From: Kuafuiihalomonas sp039024635
GTDB lineage: Bacteria; Myxococcota; Kuafuiibacteriia; Kuafuiibacteriales; Kuafuiibacteriaceae
Length of the DNA stretch: 64,000 nucleotides
Assembly: GCA_039024635.1 (NCBI GenBank)
Contig: JBCCQA010000001.1
Location: 1 to 64,000, forward strand
Direction of reading: 5' to 3'
Below, in pieces: positions 37,389 to 47,698 of the stretch (position 1 is its first letter; the number at the start of each line of letters is the position of its first letter). The notes under the pieces were generated by a model. It was not told where the DNA came from. It did no database searches and saw only the letters and a list, made by a program, of their open reading frames with translations. The position numbers and the translations under genes were made by a program.

Positions 37389-39197
37389 ATGGCCGAATTC
37401 ATGAGCGTGGCTGAGGCCCGTACCCAAGACCTGTACGTCCACTTGGGCTTCCACCGGACGGTGAGGGTGGTCGTGGTGGGTGAGCTCGCTTTGAGCGAAC
37501 CAGGACCCGAAGCGCTCATCCGTCTGGACGTGCATCGCGAACCCCGTTTCCGGGAGGCGATGGAGGCGGTGCGGGCCGGCGGACACGACCTAGTGCTGGT
37601 CGGACCCAGCGTCGGCAGCCGCTCGGGTCTGGAGTTTCTCGCCGCCCTCGAGTCCCAGCGCGTTCGCATGCCCATCGTGCTTGCCGGTCCTCGTAGCGAC
37701 CGAAGGACCGAGCTTCACGCGATGGCCCTCGGGGCCATGGACTACGTCGACGTCGACGACTGCGCGAGCGACGAGATCGAGCGCATCGTCCGAAGGACGA
37801 CCACGCGCTCTCGGCGCGCGGGGGAGAGTGTGGACCTCGACGGTCTGACCGGCGTCGATGCCCTGGCGAGCTTCAAACGGAAGCTCCGCCGCATGGTCCG
37901 AAACGGTCTCCGGGCCGGAAAGAAGAGCGCGCTCTTCCTCATCGACATCGAGAACTTCACTCGCATAAACGAAGAGCTCGGTCTGGAGGCCGGGGACGAC
38001 GTGCTGAAGGCCCTCGGCGACCGGCTGGTGTCCTTTGGCACCCGAGAAGACCTGGTGGGACGGGTCGACGCCGACGTCTTTGCCATCGCGCTATACGACC
38101 CGCCCCGCAACATCCGCCGGGCCATCGAGGTCCTTCGCACTCGGCTCTGCGAGCCCATCATGGCCGGCTTCGAGTTCGTCAGCATCGAGGTCGCCATGGG
38201 CGTGAGTATCAGCCCCGAGGACGGTCGCTTTGCCGAGGAACTTCTGGACCGAGCGGATGCGCTCTTGGCCCAGGCCAAGTACGAGCCGGAGCGCTATGCC
38301 TTCGCGGCCGGTGAGGCCAGCGTCGACAGGCGGCGTCGCGAGACCTTGCTCGACGAGTTCTCCAAGGCTCGAGACGAAGACCAGATTCGCATGGTCTACC
38401 AGCCGCAGGTCATGGGCAGCGGGCGGGTACTCCGCTCATTCGAGGCCTTGTGCCGCTGGACCCATCCTCGCTTGGGCGTCGTCTCCCCCGGCGAATTCGT
38501 ACCGCTCCTGGAAACGGCCGGCCGCTCCTACGAGCTCGACCGCTGGGTGATCCATCGGGCCATGGCGGACCGAGCCCGTTGGCAAGCAATGGGTCTCGAG
38601 CCGCCTCTCATGGCCATCAACGTTTCGGCTCAGAGTCTTCGTGAGCATCGTTTCGTCGGCGAAGTCGTGCACGCGATAGAACTCAATCGCCAGCAGCCGG
38701 AGGACATCGAAGTGGAAATGACCGAAACCTGCATGCTCGACCCGGGCGCGGACCAAGCGCTCCGCCAGTTGTCCCGTCTGGGAATACGACTGGCCATCGA
38801 CGACTTTGGAACGGGCTACGCGGCTTTGGGCACCCTAGCCCATTCGCCGGCCAACCTAGTGAAACTCGACCGCAGCCTGGTGGCCGAGGTGGGTGAGAAG
38901 AGCAGGGACGGCATGTTGGTCACCGGCATCGTTCGCTTGGCGCGAGAGCTGGGCTTGGAAGTCCTGGCCGAAGGCGTCGAGACCGAAGGGCAGCATCAGT
39001 TCTTGCGGGGCGCCCAGGTCGACAGCTTCCAAGGATGGCTGTTCTCGAGACCTCTGGAGTTCGACGATGCCTCCACCTACTTGGAGAACCGAGCGGCTGC
39101 TGCCACTGACTTCGGCGCCGACCGTCGGAGCCGAGGTCAGCGCGCACGGAGTGCTCCACAGCTCTCAGGGCCTCAGGAGCTGTCGACCGACATTTGA
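37389..39197 (+). CDS. Cyclic-di-GMP phosphodiesterase: pseudo-receiver, degenerate GGDEF, intact EAL
   Basis: 602 aa. Residues 24-135 have a receiver-like fold with no phosphoacceptor (Gly72 in HDLVLVG). The GGDEF domain (about 150-300) has D-A-D-V-F at 227-231 in place of GGDEF, so no cyclase activity is expected. The EAL domain (about 325-570) has E-A-L at 352-354, NVSA, EMTET, DDFGTGY, VKLD, AEGVE and QGWLFSRP, all ligands kept, so it should hydrolyse cyclic-di-GMP. It could set motility versus attachment together with the chemotaxis and flagellar genes. ATG at residue 5 is an alternative start. Confidence 0.93.
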   Translation: MAEFMSVAEARTQDLYVHLGFHRTVRVVVVGELALSEPGPEALIRLDVHREPRFREAMEAVRAGGHDLVLVGPSVGSRSGLEFLAALESQRVRMPIVLAGPRSDRRTELHAMALGAMDYVDVDDCASDEIERIVRRTTTRSRRAGESVDLDGLTGVDALASFKRKLRRMVRNGLRAGKKSALFLIDIENFTRINEELGLEAGDDVLKALGDRLVSFGTREDLVGRVDADVFAIALYDPPRNIRRAIEVLRTRLCEPIMAGFEFVSIEVAMGVSISPEDGRFAEELLDRADALLAQAKYEPERYAFAAGEASVDRRRRETLLDEFSKARDEDQIRMVYQPQVMGSGRVLRSFEALCRWTHPRLGVVSPGEFVPLLETAGRSYELDRWVIHRAMADRARWQAMGLEPPLMAINVSAQSLREHRFVGEVVHAIELNRQQPEDIEVEMTETCMLDPGADQALRQLSRLGIRLAIDDFGTGYAALGTLAHSPANLVKLDRSLVAEVGEKSRDGMLVTGIVRLARELGLEVLAEGVETEGQHQFLRGAQVDSFQGWLFSRPLEFDDASTYLENRAAAATDFGADRRSRGQRARSAPQLSGPQELSTDI

Positions 39198-39221
39198 TCC
39201 AGGGTCGATCCGCATCCGGCC

Positions 39222-41048
<1,827 letters not shown>

Positions 41049-41051
41049 TCT

Positions 41052-42431
41052 TCAGATCTTGCCACGTCGGGCCGCTTCGCGCACCGCCTTTGCCCGGCCG
41101 GGCTTCACCTCCTGCCGGGCTCGTCCGAAGACCAGGTCGTCTCGAGCCGAATTCTCGGTGACGGTGGAGCCCGCTGCCACATAGGTCCCGGGACCGAGCT
41201 CGACCGGCGCTACCAGCGTCGAGTTGCTGCCCACGAAGGTGCCGTCCCCGATTCGGGTGAGGTGCTTGGCAAAGCCGTCGTAGTTGCAGGTGATCGTGCC
41301 GGCGCCCACGTTGACCTCGGCCCCGACCTCGGCGTCGCCGACGTAGCTGAGATGGTTGATCTTGGCGCCTGGTCCCAGCCGAGACTTCTTTACCTCGACG
41401 AAGTTGCCGACCTTGGTCCCTGGGCCCAGGTCTGCCGCTGGTCGAAGCCGGGCGAAGGGCCCAATCTGGGCGCCGGGGCCAACCTTGGCTTGTTCCAAGA
41501 TGGAGTAGGGATGGACCACGACCCCTTCCGCCAGCTCGCTGTCGCTGAGCACGGAGCCTACGTCGACCACGCAGCCGTCGCCCACGCGGGTCCTGCCTCG
41601 CAAATGAACCCCGGGATGCAGGGTGACGTCTTGGCCTAGTTGGACCTCCTCGTCGATGTGGCAGCGTCCCAGGATGGTCGTGCCTTCGGTCATCCATCTT
41701 CCGGCCGCCCTGTCCCAAGCCTCCTCTTGAAGGGCTGCCAGTTCGGCCCGTGTGTTGGCGCCCATGGCTTCGGAGGGATCGGCCAGGCAGAAGGCCTGGG
41801 CTTCGCCCGCCGCCCGCTCTACGACCTCGGTGAGGTACAGCTCGCCCTGGGCGTTGTCGCTTTGGAGCTGGGCCGTCGTGTCCCGGAGAAAGGCCAGATC
41901 CACATCGTAGATACCGGCGTTGACCTCACGAATTCGGAGCTCGTCCGAGCTGGCGTCCTTATGCTCGACCACACGAATAGGGCGGCGCTGCTCGTCCCGC
42001 ACGACCCGACCGTATCCCGTCGGGTCTTCGAGCTCGGTGCTCAAAAAGCCCACCGGGCGGTCGCCGGTCGCCGCTCGAAGGGCGTGCAGGCTCTCCGGTC
42101 GAAGAAGGGGGCAGTCACCGCTCAGGATGAGCACGCGCTCAGGGCCCTGCGTCAGGGCGGCCAGGCCGGTGGCTGCTGCGTGCCCGGTCCCTTTTTGCTC
42201 GATCTGACGGGCGAAACGGGCGTCGGGGTCGAAGCTTCGAACGACGGCCTCGACCTGCTCGGCGCCGTGTCCCACCACGACCACCCGCTCGGAGGCGCCG
42301 GCTCGCTGGGCCGTCCGCAAGGCGTGCAGCACCATGGGCAGGCCTCCGATGGGGTGAAGGACCTTGGGGAGGGCGGTCTTCAGTCGCGTCCCTTTTCCGG
42401 CTGCGAGGACGACGGCGGCGAGCCTGGTCAC
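41052..42431 (-). CDS. glmU: Bifunctional GlmU (GlcN-1-P acetyltransferase / GlcNAc-1-P uridyltransferase)
   Basis: 459 aa from a GTG at 42431 that places the nucleotide-binding LAAVVLAAGKGTRLKTALPK at the N-terminus, as in the family; the longer open frame adds an Arg-rich stretch with no homology. The uridyltransferase domain (1-230) has QKGTGHAA and GDCPLL. The left-handed beta-helix acetyltransferase (250-459) has hexapeptide repeats, KKSRLGPGAKINHLSYVGD and TITCNYDGFAKH (catalytic His region). First gene of glmU-glmS. Confidence 0.97.
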   Translation of the reverse strand: MTRLAAVVLAAGKGTRLKTALPKVLHPIGGLPMVLHALRTAQRAGASERVVVVGHGAEQVEAVVRSFDPDARFARQIEQKGTGHAAATGLAALTQGPERVLILSGDCPLLRPESLHALRAATGDRPVGFLSTELEDPTGYGRVVRDEQRRPIRVVEHKDASSDELRIREVNAGIYDVDLAFLRDTTAQLQSDNAQGELYLTEVVERAAGEAQAFCLADPSEAMGANTRAELAALQEEAWDRAAGRWMTEGTTILGRCHIDEEVQLGQDVTLHPGVHLRGRTRVGDGCVVDVGSVLSDSELAEGVVVHPYSILEQAKVGPGAQIGPFARLRPAADLGPGTKVGNFVEVKKSRLGPGAKINHLSYVGDAEVGAEVNVGAGTITCNYDGFAKHLTRIGDGTFVGSNSTLVAPVELGPGTYVAAGSTVTENSARDDLVFGRARQEVKPGRAKAVREAARRGKI

Positions 42432-42522
42432 CCCAGGACTTCGCACAGCCCTCGCCGCGGCCGTCAAGCGAGCTCGTAGGGGGCGCAGGCGTCGGGCCGA
42501 AGGCCACCGGGTTCCCAAAAAC

Positions 42523-42550
42523 TTGTAGGGATCACGCTAGGCCGTAAGAT
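42523..42550 (+). promoter_or_regulatory. Possible vegetative promoter of the OmpA/TSP3 gene
   Basis: TTGTAG (42523-42528), 16 bp, TAAGAT (42545-42550). The start of transcription would fall about 42557, two bases before the GTG, so the mRNA would be leaderless; no ribosome-binding site precedes the GTG. A weak match, found by eye. Confidence 0.35.
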
Positions 42551-42558
42551 TCGGCTCG

Positions 42559-44301
42559 GTGCGTCTCGAACTCGCCATCGCCGCGTCCTGTCTGGCCCTG
42601 ACGGCTACCCCGGCCTCGGCCCAAATCGTCCTCGATGGTGGGAACGGGGCCAATCTGGACGTCGAGACGTTCGAGCCCAAGCCTCTCGGATTTCCCGGCA
42701 TCGGGCGGGCGAGGAATCTTCGATGGGGGGAGTGGGCGGTCGGCGGGTTCGTCAGCTACGCCAACAGCCCGCTCGTGCTCTTCGAGGGACGCCTTCAGGT
42801 CGGGGAGGTCGTTCGGAACCGGCTCAGCGTGGATCTCGTCGGCGGCCTGGGGCTGACCGAGTGGCTGGAGGTGCAGGCTGCGCTCCCCTTCACGGTTTGG
42901 CAGTCGGGGGACGACGGTCTTCCTACTGGAGACCTGGCGACGGCCGGGCTTCGGGATGTGCGATTGGCGGCCAAGATCACCCTGCTGACCCAGTATCGGG
43001 GCGGTGCGCCCTTGGGACTGGCCATTCGGCCCGAGGTTCAGCTGCCGACCGGAGATGACGATGCCTTCCTGGGGGCGGGCTCCCTTCGCTTCACGCCGAG
43101 CGCCATCGTCGAACGCACTTTCGACCTGCTTTGGGGGCTTCATTTCGCCGGGTCGGTGGGCCTGAACCTTCGACCCGACGCCAACGTGGGCAACATTGAC
43201 GTTCGGGATGAGCTCAATCTTCGTCTGGGAGCCGGCTTAGGACTGCCGAACTGGCTGGGAGGCCGACCGATTCTCTTCGCCGAGATCGCCACCGCCACTC
43301 GGCTCGACGCTCCGTTCTCGGAGCCCGAGCTCAATCCTTTCGTCGGGCGCTTCGGCCTTCGCTTCGAGAAGGGCACGTCTTACCGCGACCGGCTCCACGG
43401 CACTGGAGGCTTCGGCGCTGGCACGACCCGTGGCTATGGCGCTCCCGATGCCCAGGTCTTCGCCGGCCTGGTCTGGGAGCGACGACTGGGGGACCGTGAC
43501 GGTGACGGCATTCTTGACCGGGACGATGCGTGCCCCGACGAACCCGAGGACTTCGACGGCTTCGAAGACGAGGACGGCTGTCCCGACTTCGACCGTGACC
43601 GGGACGGCATCCCGGACGACCTCGACGCATGTCCCGACGATCCCGAGGACCTCGATGGCTTCCAGGACGAGGACGGCTGCCCGGATCCGGACAACGATCG
43701 GGATGAAGTCCCCGACGTCGAGGACGGCTGCCCCAATGAACCTGAAGACTTCGACGGCTTCGACGACGACGATGGCTGCCCCGAGGAGGACTCGGACCGA
43801 GATGGCGTGCCCGACGACGTCGACGAGTGTCCCGAAGAGAAAGAGACCATCAACGGCATCGACGACGAGGACGGTTGCCCCGACGAGGGCGAACCTCAGG
43901 TCGAAGTGACGACGGAGAAGGTCACCATCGATTCGCGCATCGAGTTCGACTTCAACTCGGATCGGATCCGGAAAGAGAGCTTCAGCATCCTGGATCAGGT
44001 CGCCCTCACCCTGAAGGCCAACCCCCAGCTGGCCAAGGTGCGGGTCGAGGGCCATACCGACGACCGAGGGTCGGAAGCCTACAATCAGCGCCTCTCTCAA
44101 GCCCGAGCCGAGTCGGTGGTCCGCTACCTGGTGTCCAAGGGTGTGTCCAAGGCTCGGCTGGAGGCCCGGGGCTTCGGCGAGAGTCTGCCTAGAGTCCCCG
44201 GAACGGGAGAGCAGGTCTGGGCCAAGAACCGCCGGGTTGAGTTCACCGTTCTCGAGCGTGGAAGCGACGATTCGGCTGACGCGCAGGGCACCTCCGACTA
44301 G
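42559..44301 (+). CDS. OmpA-family protein with thrombospondin type-3 repeats
   Basis: 580 aa from a GTG at 42559. Signal peptide ending ASAQ (about residue 22), an N-terminal beta-barrel of about 290 residues, then four calcium-binding type-3 repeats of about 36 residues (DRDGDGILDRDDACPDEPED and variants, each with a Cys pair), and a C-terminal OmpA domain (about 450-565) with VEGHTDDRGSEAYNQRLSQA and NRRVEFTV that binds peptidoglycan. The architecture is common in Myxococcota and Bdellovibrionota. Likely a structural porin-like protein. A DusB gene follows after 9 nt. Confidence 0.93.
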   Translation: MRLELAIAASCLALTATPASAQIVLDGGNGANLDVETFEPKPLGFPGIGRARNLRWGEWAVGGFVSYANSPLVLFEGRLQVGEVVRNRLSVDLVGGLGLTEWLEVQAALPFTVWQSGDDGLPTGDLATAGLRDVRLAAKITLLTQYRGGAPLGLAIRPEVQLPTGDDDAFLGAGSLRFTPSAIVERTFDLLWGLHFAGSVGLNLRPDANVGNIDVRDELNLRLGAGLGLPNWLGGRPILFAEIATATRLDAPFSEPELNPFVGRFGLRFEKGTSYRDRLHGTGGFGAGTTRGYGAPDAQVFAGLVWERRLGDRDGDGILDRDDACPDEPEDFDGFEDEDGCPDFDRDRDGIPDDLDACPDDPEDLDGFQDEDGCPDPDNDRDEVPDVEDGCPNEPEDFDGFDDDDGCPEEDSDRDGVPDDVDECPEEKETINGIDDEDGCPDEGEPQVEVTTEKVTIDSRIEFDFNSDRIRKESFSILDQVALTLKANPQLAKVRVEGHTDDRGSEAYNQRLSQARAESVVRYLVSKGVSKARLEARGFGESLPRVPGTGEQVWAKNRRVEFTVLERGSDDSADAQGTSD

Positions 44302-44310
44302 ACCAGCCTC

Positions 44311-45354
44311 GTGCCCCTGCGCGACTTGCCCCCTCTTCGGATTGGCGGTTTGAGCTTCGATCCGCCGGTCGTCATGGCGCCCATGGCCGGGGTGTCCGAG
44401 TCTCCCTATCGGATCATCGCCCTCGAAATGGGAGCCGGCATGACGCCGACCGAGCTCGTCAGCGCCAAAGGCCTACAGTACGCCAACGCGCGAACCGAGG
44501 CTTATCTGCGGCACGATTCCGTTCGAGAGCCCATCCTGGCCGTCCAACTCTACGGCGGAGACCCGGAAGCGATGGCCGATGCAGCCGAGCGGGTCGTCGA
44601 ACGGGGGGCTCAACTCGTCGACGTCAACATGGGATGCCCGGTCAAGAAGGTGACCCGTAACCAGGCTGGCTCCGCCTTGATGCTGGAGCCCGAGAAGGCG
44701 GCGGCGGTCGTTGCTTCGATGGCAAAGCGGGTCTCGGTGCCGGTCACCGCCAAGCTCCGCTCGGGTTGGGACGAAGACCAGAAGAACGCGCCCGAACTCG
44801 GGGCCCGTCTACGAGACGCCGGCGCGGCCGCGATCGCGCTTCACGCTCGGACCCGAGCCCAGGGCTACGAGGGCCAAGCCGACTGGAGGATGATCGAGCG
44901 GCTTCGGGTTGCCGTGCCCGACGTTCCTGTCATTGCGAATGGCGACGTGGATGGGCCCGATGCCGCCGATGCCGTGGTCGACCAGACCGGCTGCGACGCG
45001 GTGATGGTGGGGCGCGCCGCCCTCGGTAATCCGTGGATCTTCCGAGCGCTTCGGGCCCGTCACCGAGGTGAAGCGCCGCCGGCACCCCCTAGGTCCGAAG
45101 AGCAGATTGCCATCATCCTTCGCCACTTTCGGGCCTCGTTGGTGCACGCCGGACCCGAGCGGGGCCTGAAGAAGTTCCGGACCCACCTCAGCTGGTACAG
45201 CCGCAGTTTGCGAGGTGGGGCTCGCTTCCGTGAGCGGGTCATGCAGATTGAGGCCCCGGCCGAGGTGGAGGCGGCCATTCGGGGATTCTTCGGGTCTGCA
45301 GAGATCGGCCGGCAAGAAGTGGCTGAGTACGACCCCCGAGTCGCATACGGTTGA
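44311..45354 (+). CDS. dusB: tRNA-dihydrouridine synthase (DusB-like)
   Basis: 347 aa from a GTG at 44311. TIM barrel with FMN: MAPMAGVSESPYR, the catalytic Cys in VDVNMGCPVKKV, RNQAGSALM, TAKLRSGW, ALHARTRAQGYEG, IANGDVDGPDAA and VMVGRAALGNPWIF. It reduces uridines in the tRNA D-loop. The subfamily letter (DusB) comes from the overall pattern and is less sure than the enzyme class. It is followed after 4 nt by the ferredoxin gene. Confidence 0.95.
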   Translation: MPLRDLPPLRIGGLSFDPPVVMAPMAGVSESPYRIIALEMGAGMTPTELVSAKGLQYANARTEAYLRHDSVREPILAVQLYGGDPEAMADAAERVVERGAQLVDVNMGCPVKKVTRNQAGSALMLEPEKAAAVVASMAKRVSVPVTAKLRSGWDEDQKNAPELGARLRDAGAAAIALHARTRAQGYEGQADWRMIERLRVAVPDVPVIANGDVDGPDAADAVVDQTGCDAVMVGRAALGNPWIFRALRARHRGEAPPAPPRSEEQIAIILRHFRASLVHAGPERGLKKFRTHLSWYSRSLRGGARFRERVMQIEAPAEVEAAIRGFFGSAEIGRQEVAEYDPRVAYG

Positions 45355-45358
45355 AGCG

Positions 45359-45757
45359 ATGCCGAAGCTGGTCTTCAAAAAGAACAGAGTCCTGGCCGAG
45401 GACGTGGTCGTGGAGGCGGCCTCCGGCGAGACCCTCCTTCAAGCCGCGGCCGAGCGCGGGATCCCGGTAGGCTCCAACTGCGGCGGCGTTTGCGGCTGCA
45501 GCACCTGCCACGTCTACGTGACCAAGGGCTTCGACAGCCTGGAAGAGATGGAGGACCCGGAAGCGGACCGTCTAGACCGGGCTTTCGACGTGAAGCTCAA
45601 CAGCCGTTTGGGCTGCCAGGCCGAGGTCGGCGACGAGGACCTCGTCATCGACATCGCCGAGGAATCCTTGAAGGCCTACTTCGACGAGAATCCCGAGGTC
45701 AGGAAGCACTTCGAGGCCACGGGAGAGTTCAAGTTCGTACCCCACCACCATCACTGA
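45359..45757 (+). CDS. fdx: 2Fe-2S ferredoxin, adrenodoxin type (Fdx)
   Basis: 132 aa from the ATG at 45359. The cluster ligands follow C-x5-C-x2-C (CGGVCGCSTC) with the fourth Cys in SRLGCQAEV; one extra Cys lies inside the loop. The type is the ISC/adrenodoxin ferredoxin that donates electrons in Fe-S assembly, but no isc genes are adjacent. The C-terminus extends past the usual end by about 25 residues and finishes in four natural histidines. Its 3' end overlaps the convergent oxidoreductase by 29 bp. Confidence 0.93.
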   Translation: MPKLVFKKNRVLAEDVVVEAASGETLLQAAAERGIPVGSNCGGVCGCSTCHVYVTKGFDSLEEMEDPEADRLDRAFDVKLNSRLGCQAEVGDEDLVIDIAEESLKAYFDENPEVRKHFEATGEFKFVPHHHH

Positions 45758-47330
45758 GTAGGGCATGCGCCACGCGCAGGCCGTCCAGGGCGGCGCTCAT
45801 GATCCCGCCCGCGTAGCCCGGGCCTTCCCCCGCCACGTAGAGGCCCTCGAAGCCAGGCACCTGAAAACTCTCGTCCCGAAGAATGCGAAGGGGCGAAGAG
45901 GTGCGGGATTCGACCCCGATGAGGTTGCCTTCGTTGGACCCGTAGCCTGACAACTGGCGGTCGAAGCGTCGGATCCCGGCTCGCAGTCCGTCCCGAACGA
46001 AGCTTGGAAAGAGGGCGTCGAGGTCGGCCGGGGTCAAGCCGGGCCGAAAGTGGGTATTGGCTAGGACGCCTGAGCTCTTGCCCGCCACGAAGTCGGCGAT
46101 CCGGACGGCGGGCGCCCGGTAGCCCCCTCCGCCGAGAGCGTAGGCCTTCCGCTCCAAGCTTCGTTGGAAGCGCAGGCCCGCTAGCGGATCCTCGCCGTGG
46201 CCCTGGGCCGCGACGTCGGAGGGGTGGACCTGGACCACCAGGCCGGAGTTGGCAAAGGGCGAGCCCCGCTTGGCCGAAGACATGCCGTTGACCACCACCG
46301 TCTCGGGTTCGGTGGCGGTGGGGACGACCATGCCCCCGGGGCACATGCAGAAGGAGTAGATGCCGCGCTCGCTCTCGGTGTGGGCGAGCCGATAGTCGGC
46401 CGGCGGCAGCGTCTCGGGTCGGGCTCGGTTGCGAAGTCGGTACTGCGCGTCGTCGACTAGGGCCTGGGGATGTTCGATGCGTACCCCCACCGCAAAGGCC
46501 TTGGCCTGCATGGGCACCCCGTCGGCGTGGAGGCTCTCGAAGAGGCCCCGGGCAGAGTGGCCCATGGCCATGACCACCGATTCCGCCTCCCGGGTGCTCC
46601 CGTCGGCCATGCGCAGGCCCTGGACCCGGCCCCCGCGGGTCTGTACGCCGGCCACTCTCGAACCCCAGTCGAAAATCACGCCCCGGTCTGCGAGGTGGCT
46701 GTGGAGACTCTCCAGGATTCGAAACAGAAGATTGGTCCCTACGTGGGGTTTCGCATCGACGAGGATCTGGGCGGGGCCTCCGAACTCGACGAGTCGATGC
46801 AGGACCTGGGTCCGCATCGGGTCCTTGCGGCGGCAGGTCAGCTTGCCGTCGCTGTAGGTGCCGGCGCCGCCTTCTCCAAAGCAGAGGTTGGACTCGGGAT
46901 TGAGCTCACCCTTTCCTCGGAAGCGACCGAAGTCTCGCGCGCGCTGGCGCACCGGTTTGCCTCGGTCGACCAGGCGGACCTTCGCCCCGTGCTCCAGGAG
47001 ATGCAGAGCGGCGAAAAGGCCGGCCGGTCCAGCGCCCACGACTGCCACTGGCCCCTGGTCCGGCCCTCTTCGCGGCGAGGAGAGCTGAGGGGCCGGGGCC
47101 GGCACGGGGGCGGCCTTGGCGCGCTTGGGCGGGGGCTGGGTGAGCTCGGCCTCGATGGTGAAAGACCAGGTGGGCCGGGGCCGACCCCGTCGTGCGTCCA
47201 GGGCCCGCTTGGTCAGCCGAGCCGAACGAACCCGGGCTAGGGGCCACCCCAACTCTTCTGCCACCAGCTGGGCCAAGTCGGGGTGGGGGCCGAGCTCATG
47301 GCTGCGCTCGATTTGGAGCTGCACCCGCAC
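45729..47330 (-). CDS. FAD-dependent oxidoreductase (COG2509 type)
   Basis: 533 aa from the GTG at 47330. A small N-terminal ferredoxin-like domain (1-85) is followed by the FAD Rossmann motif VVGAGPAGLFAALHLLE (about 95-112). Signatures of this uncharacterised dehydrogenase family are visible: NPESNLCFGEGGAGTYSDG, HVGTNLL, GHSARGLFE, MCPGGMVV, and a C-terminal LYVAGEGPGYAGGI. Substrate unknown. Its position, convergent with the ferredoxin, is suggestive but they are not co-transcribed. Confidence 0.88.
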   Translation of the reverse strand: MRVQLQIERSHELGPHPDLAQLVAEELGWPLARVRSARLTKRALDARRGRPRPTWSFTIEAELTQPPPKRAKAAPVPAPAPQLSSPRRGPDQGPVAVVGAGPAGLFAALHLLEHGAKVRLVDRGKPVRQRARDFGRFRGKGELNPESNLCFGEGGAGTYSDGKLTCRRKDPMRTQVLHRLVEFGGPAQILVDAKPHVGTNLLFRILESLHSHLADRGVIFDWGSRVAGVQTRGGRVQGLRMADGSTREAESVVMAMGHSARGLFESLHADGVPMQAKAFAVGVRIEHPQALVDDAQYRLRNRARPETLPPADYRLAHTESERGIYSFCMCPGGMVVPTATEPETVVVNGMSSAKRGSPFANSGLVVQVHPSDVAAQGHGEDPLAGLRFQRSLERKAYALGGGGYRAPAVRIADFVAGKSSGVLANTHFRPGLTPADLDALFPSFVRDGLRAGIRRFDRQLSGYGSNEGNLIGVESRTSSPLRILRDESFQVPGFEGLYVAGEGPGYAGGIMSAALDGLRVAHALLSDGGGVRT

Positions 47331-47371
47331 GCTTCCAGACTGCCTGATGGAATCGCCCCTGTCCTGAACAC

Positions 47372-47389
47372 TGCGCAAAGCGTTGCGCA
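47372..47389. promoter_or_regulatory. Palindrome upstream of the FAD oxidoreductase gene
   Basis: TGCGCAA-AGCG-TTGCGCA, perfect 7-bp arms around a 4-bp centre. It lies 41 bp before the GTG at 47330, within the 158-bp divergent gap. A repressor site is possible; the frame of the oxidoreductase is also open here. Confidence 0.35.
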
Positions 47390-47488
47390 CCCGTCGGTGG
47401 GATTCGCACATGACCGCTCAGTCGGAATTGAAAAAGTGAGTCATATCGGGGTGCGGTGTTCGGAACGGTCCTTGGAGTCCAGCGCTCC

Positions 47489-47662
47489 ATGCACATCGCT
47501 CAGCCAGCCCAGCGGCCTGCGCGTCAGACCACCCGGATCTTGGCCCGCTCGATTTACAAGGACATGAAGAGCTACGGAATACCCCAGGATAAGATCCTAG
47601 AGGTGGCCTCCGAACTCATCGCCCTCGTGACCAAAGAGCTGGACCAGGAGGGCCCCAGCTGA
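47489..47662 (+). CDS. Small conserved-looking helical protein
   Basis: 57 aa from the ATG at 47489; the frame is open to 47456. A basic N-terminus (TTRILARSIYKDMKSYG) and an amphipathic helix (ILEVASELIALVTKEL) are seen, with no transmembrane part. The sequence has the look of a small family I recall only vaguely; no function can be assigned. An SPFH gene follows after 36 nt. Confidence 0.65.
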   Translation: MHIAQPAQRPARQTTRILARSIYKDMKSYGIPQDKILEVASELIALVTKELDQEGPS

Positions 47663-47698
47663 GGTTCCAGCCCGACGCAACTTGAGGGACCATGGGGC

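Noticed and set aside
43491..43900. Short regularly spaced repeats resembling a CRISPR array
   Set aside because: These are in-frame calcium-binding TSP3 repeats of the OmpA-like protein, with codon-level drift and no unique spacers.
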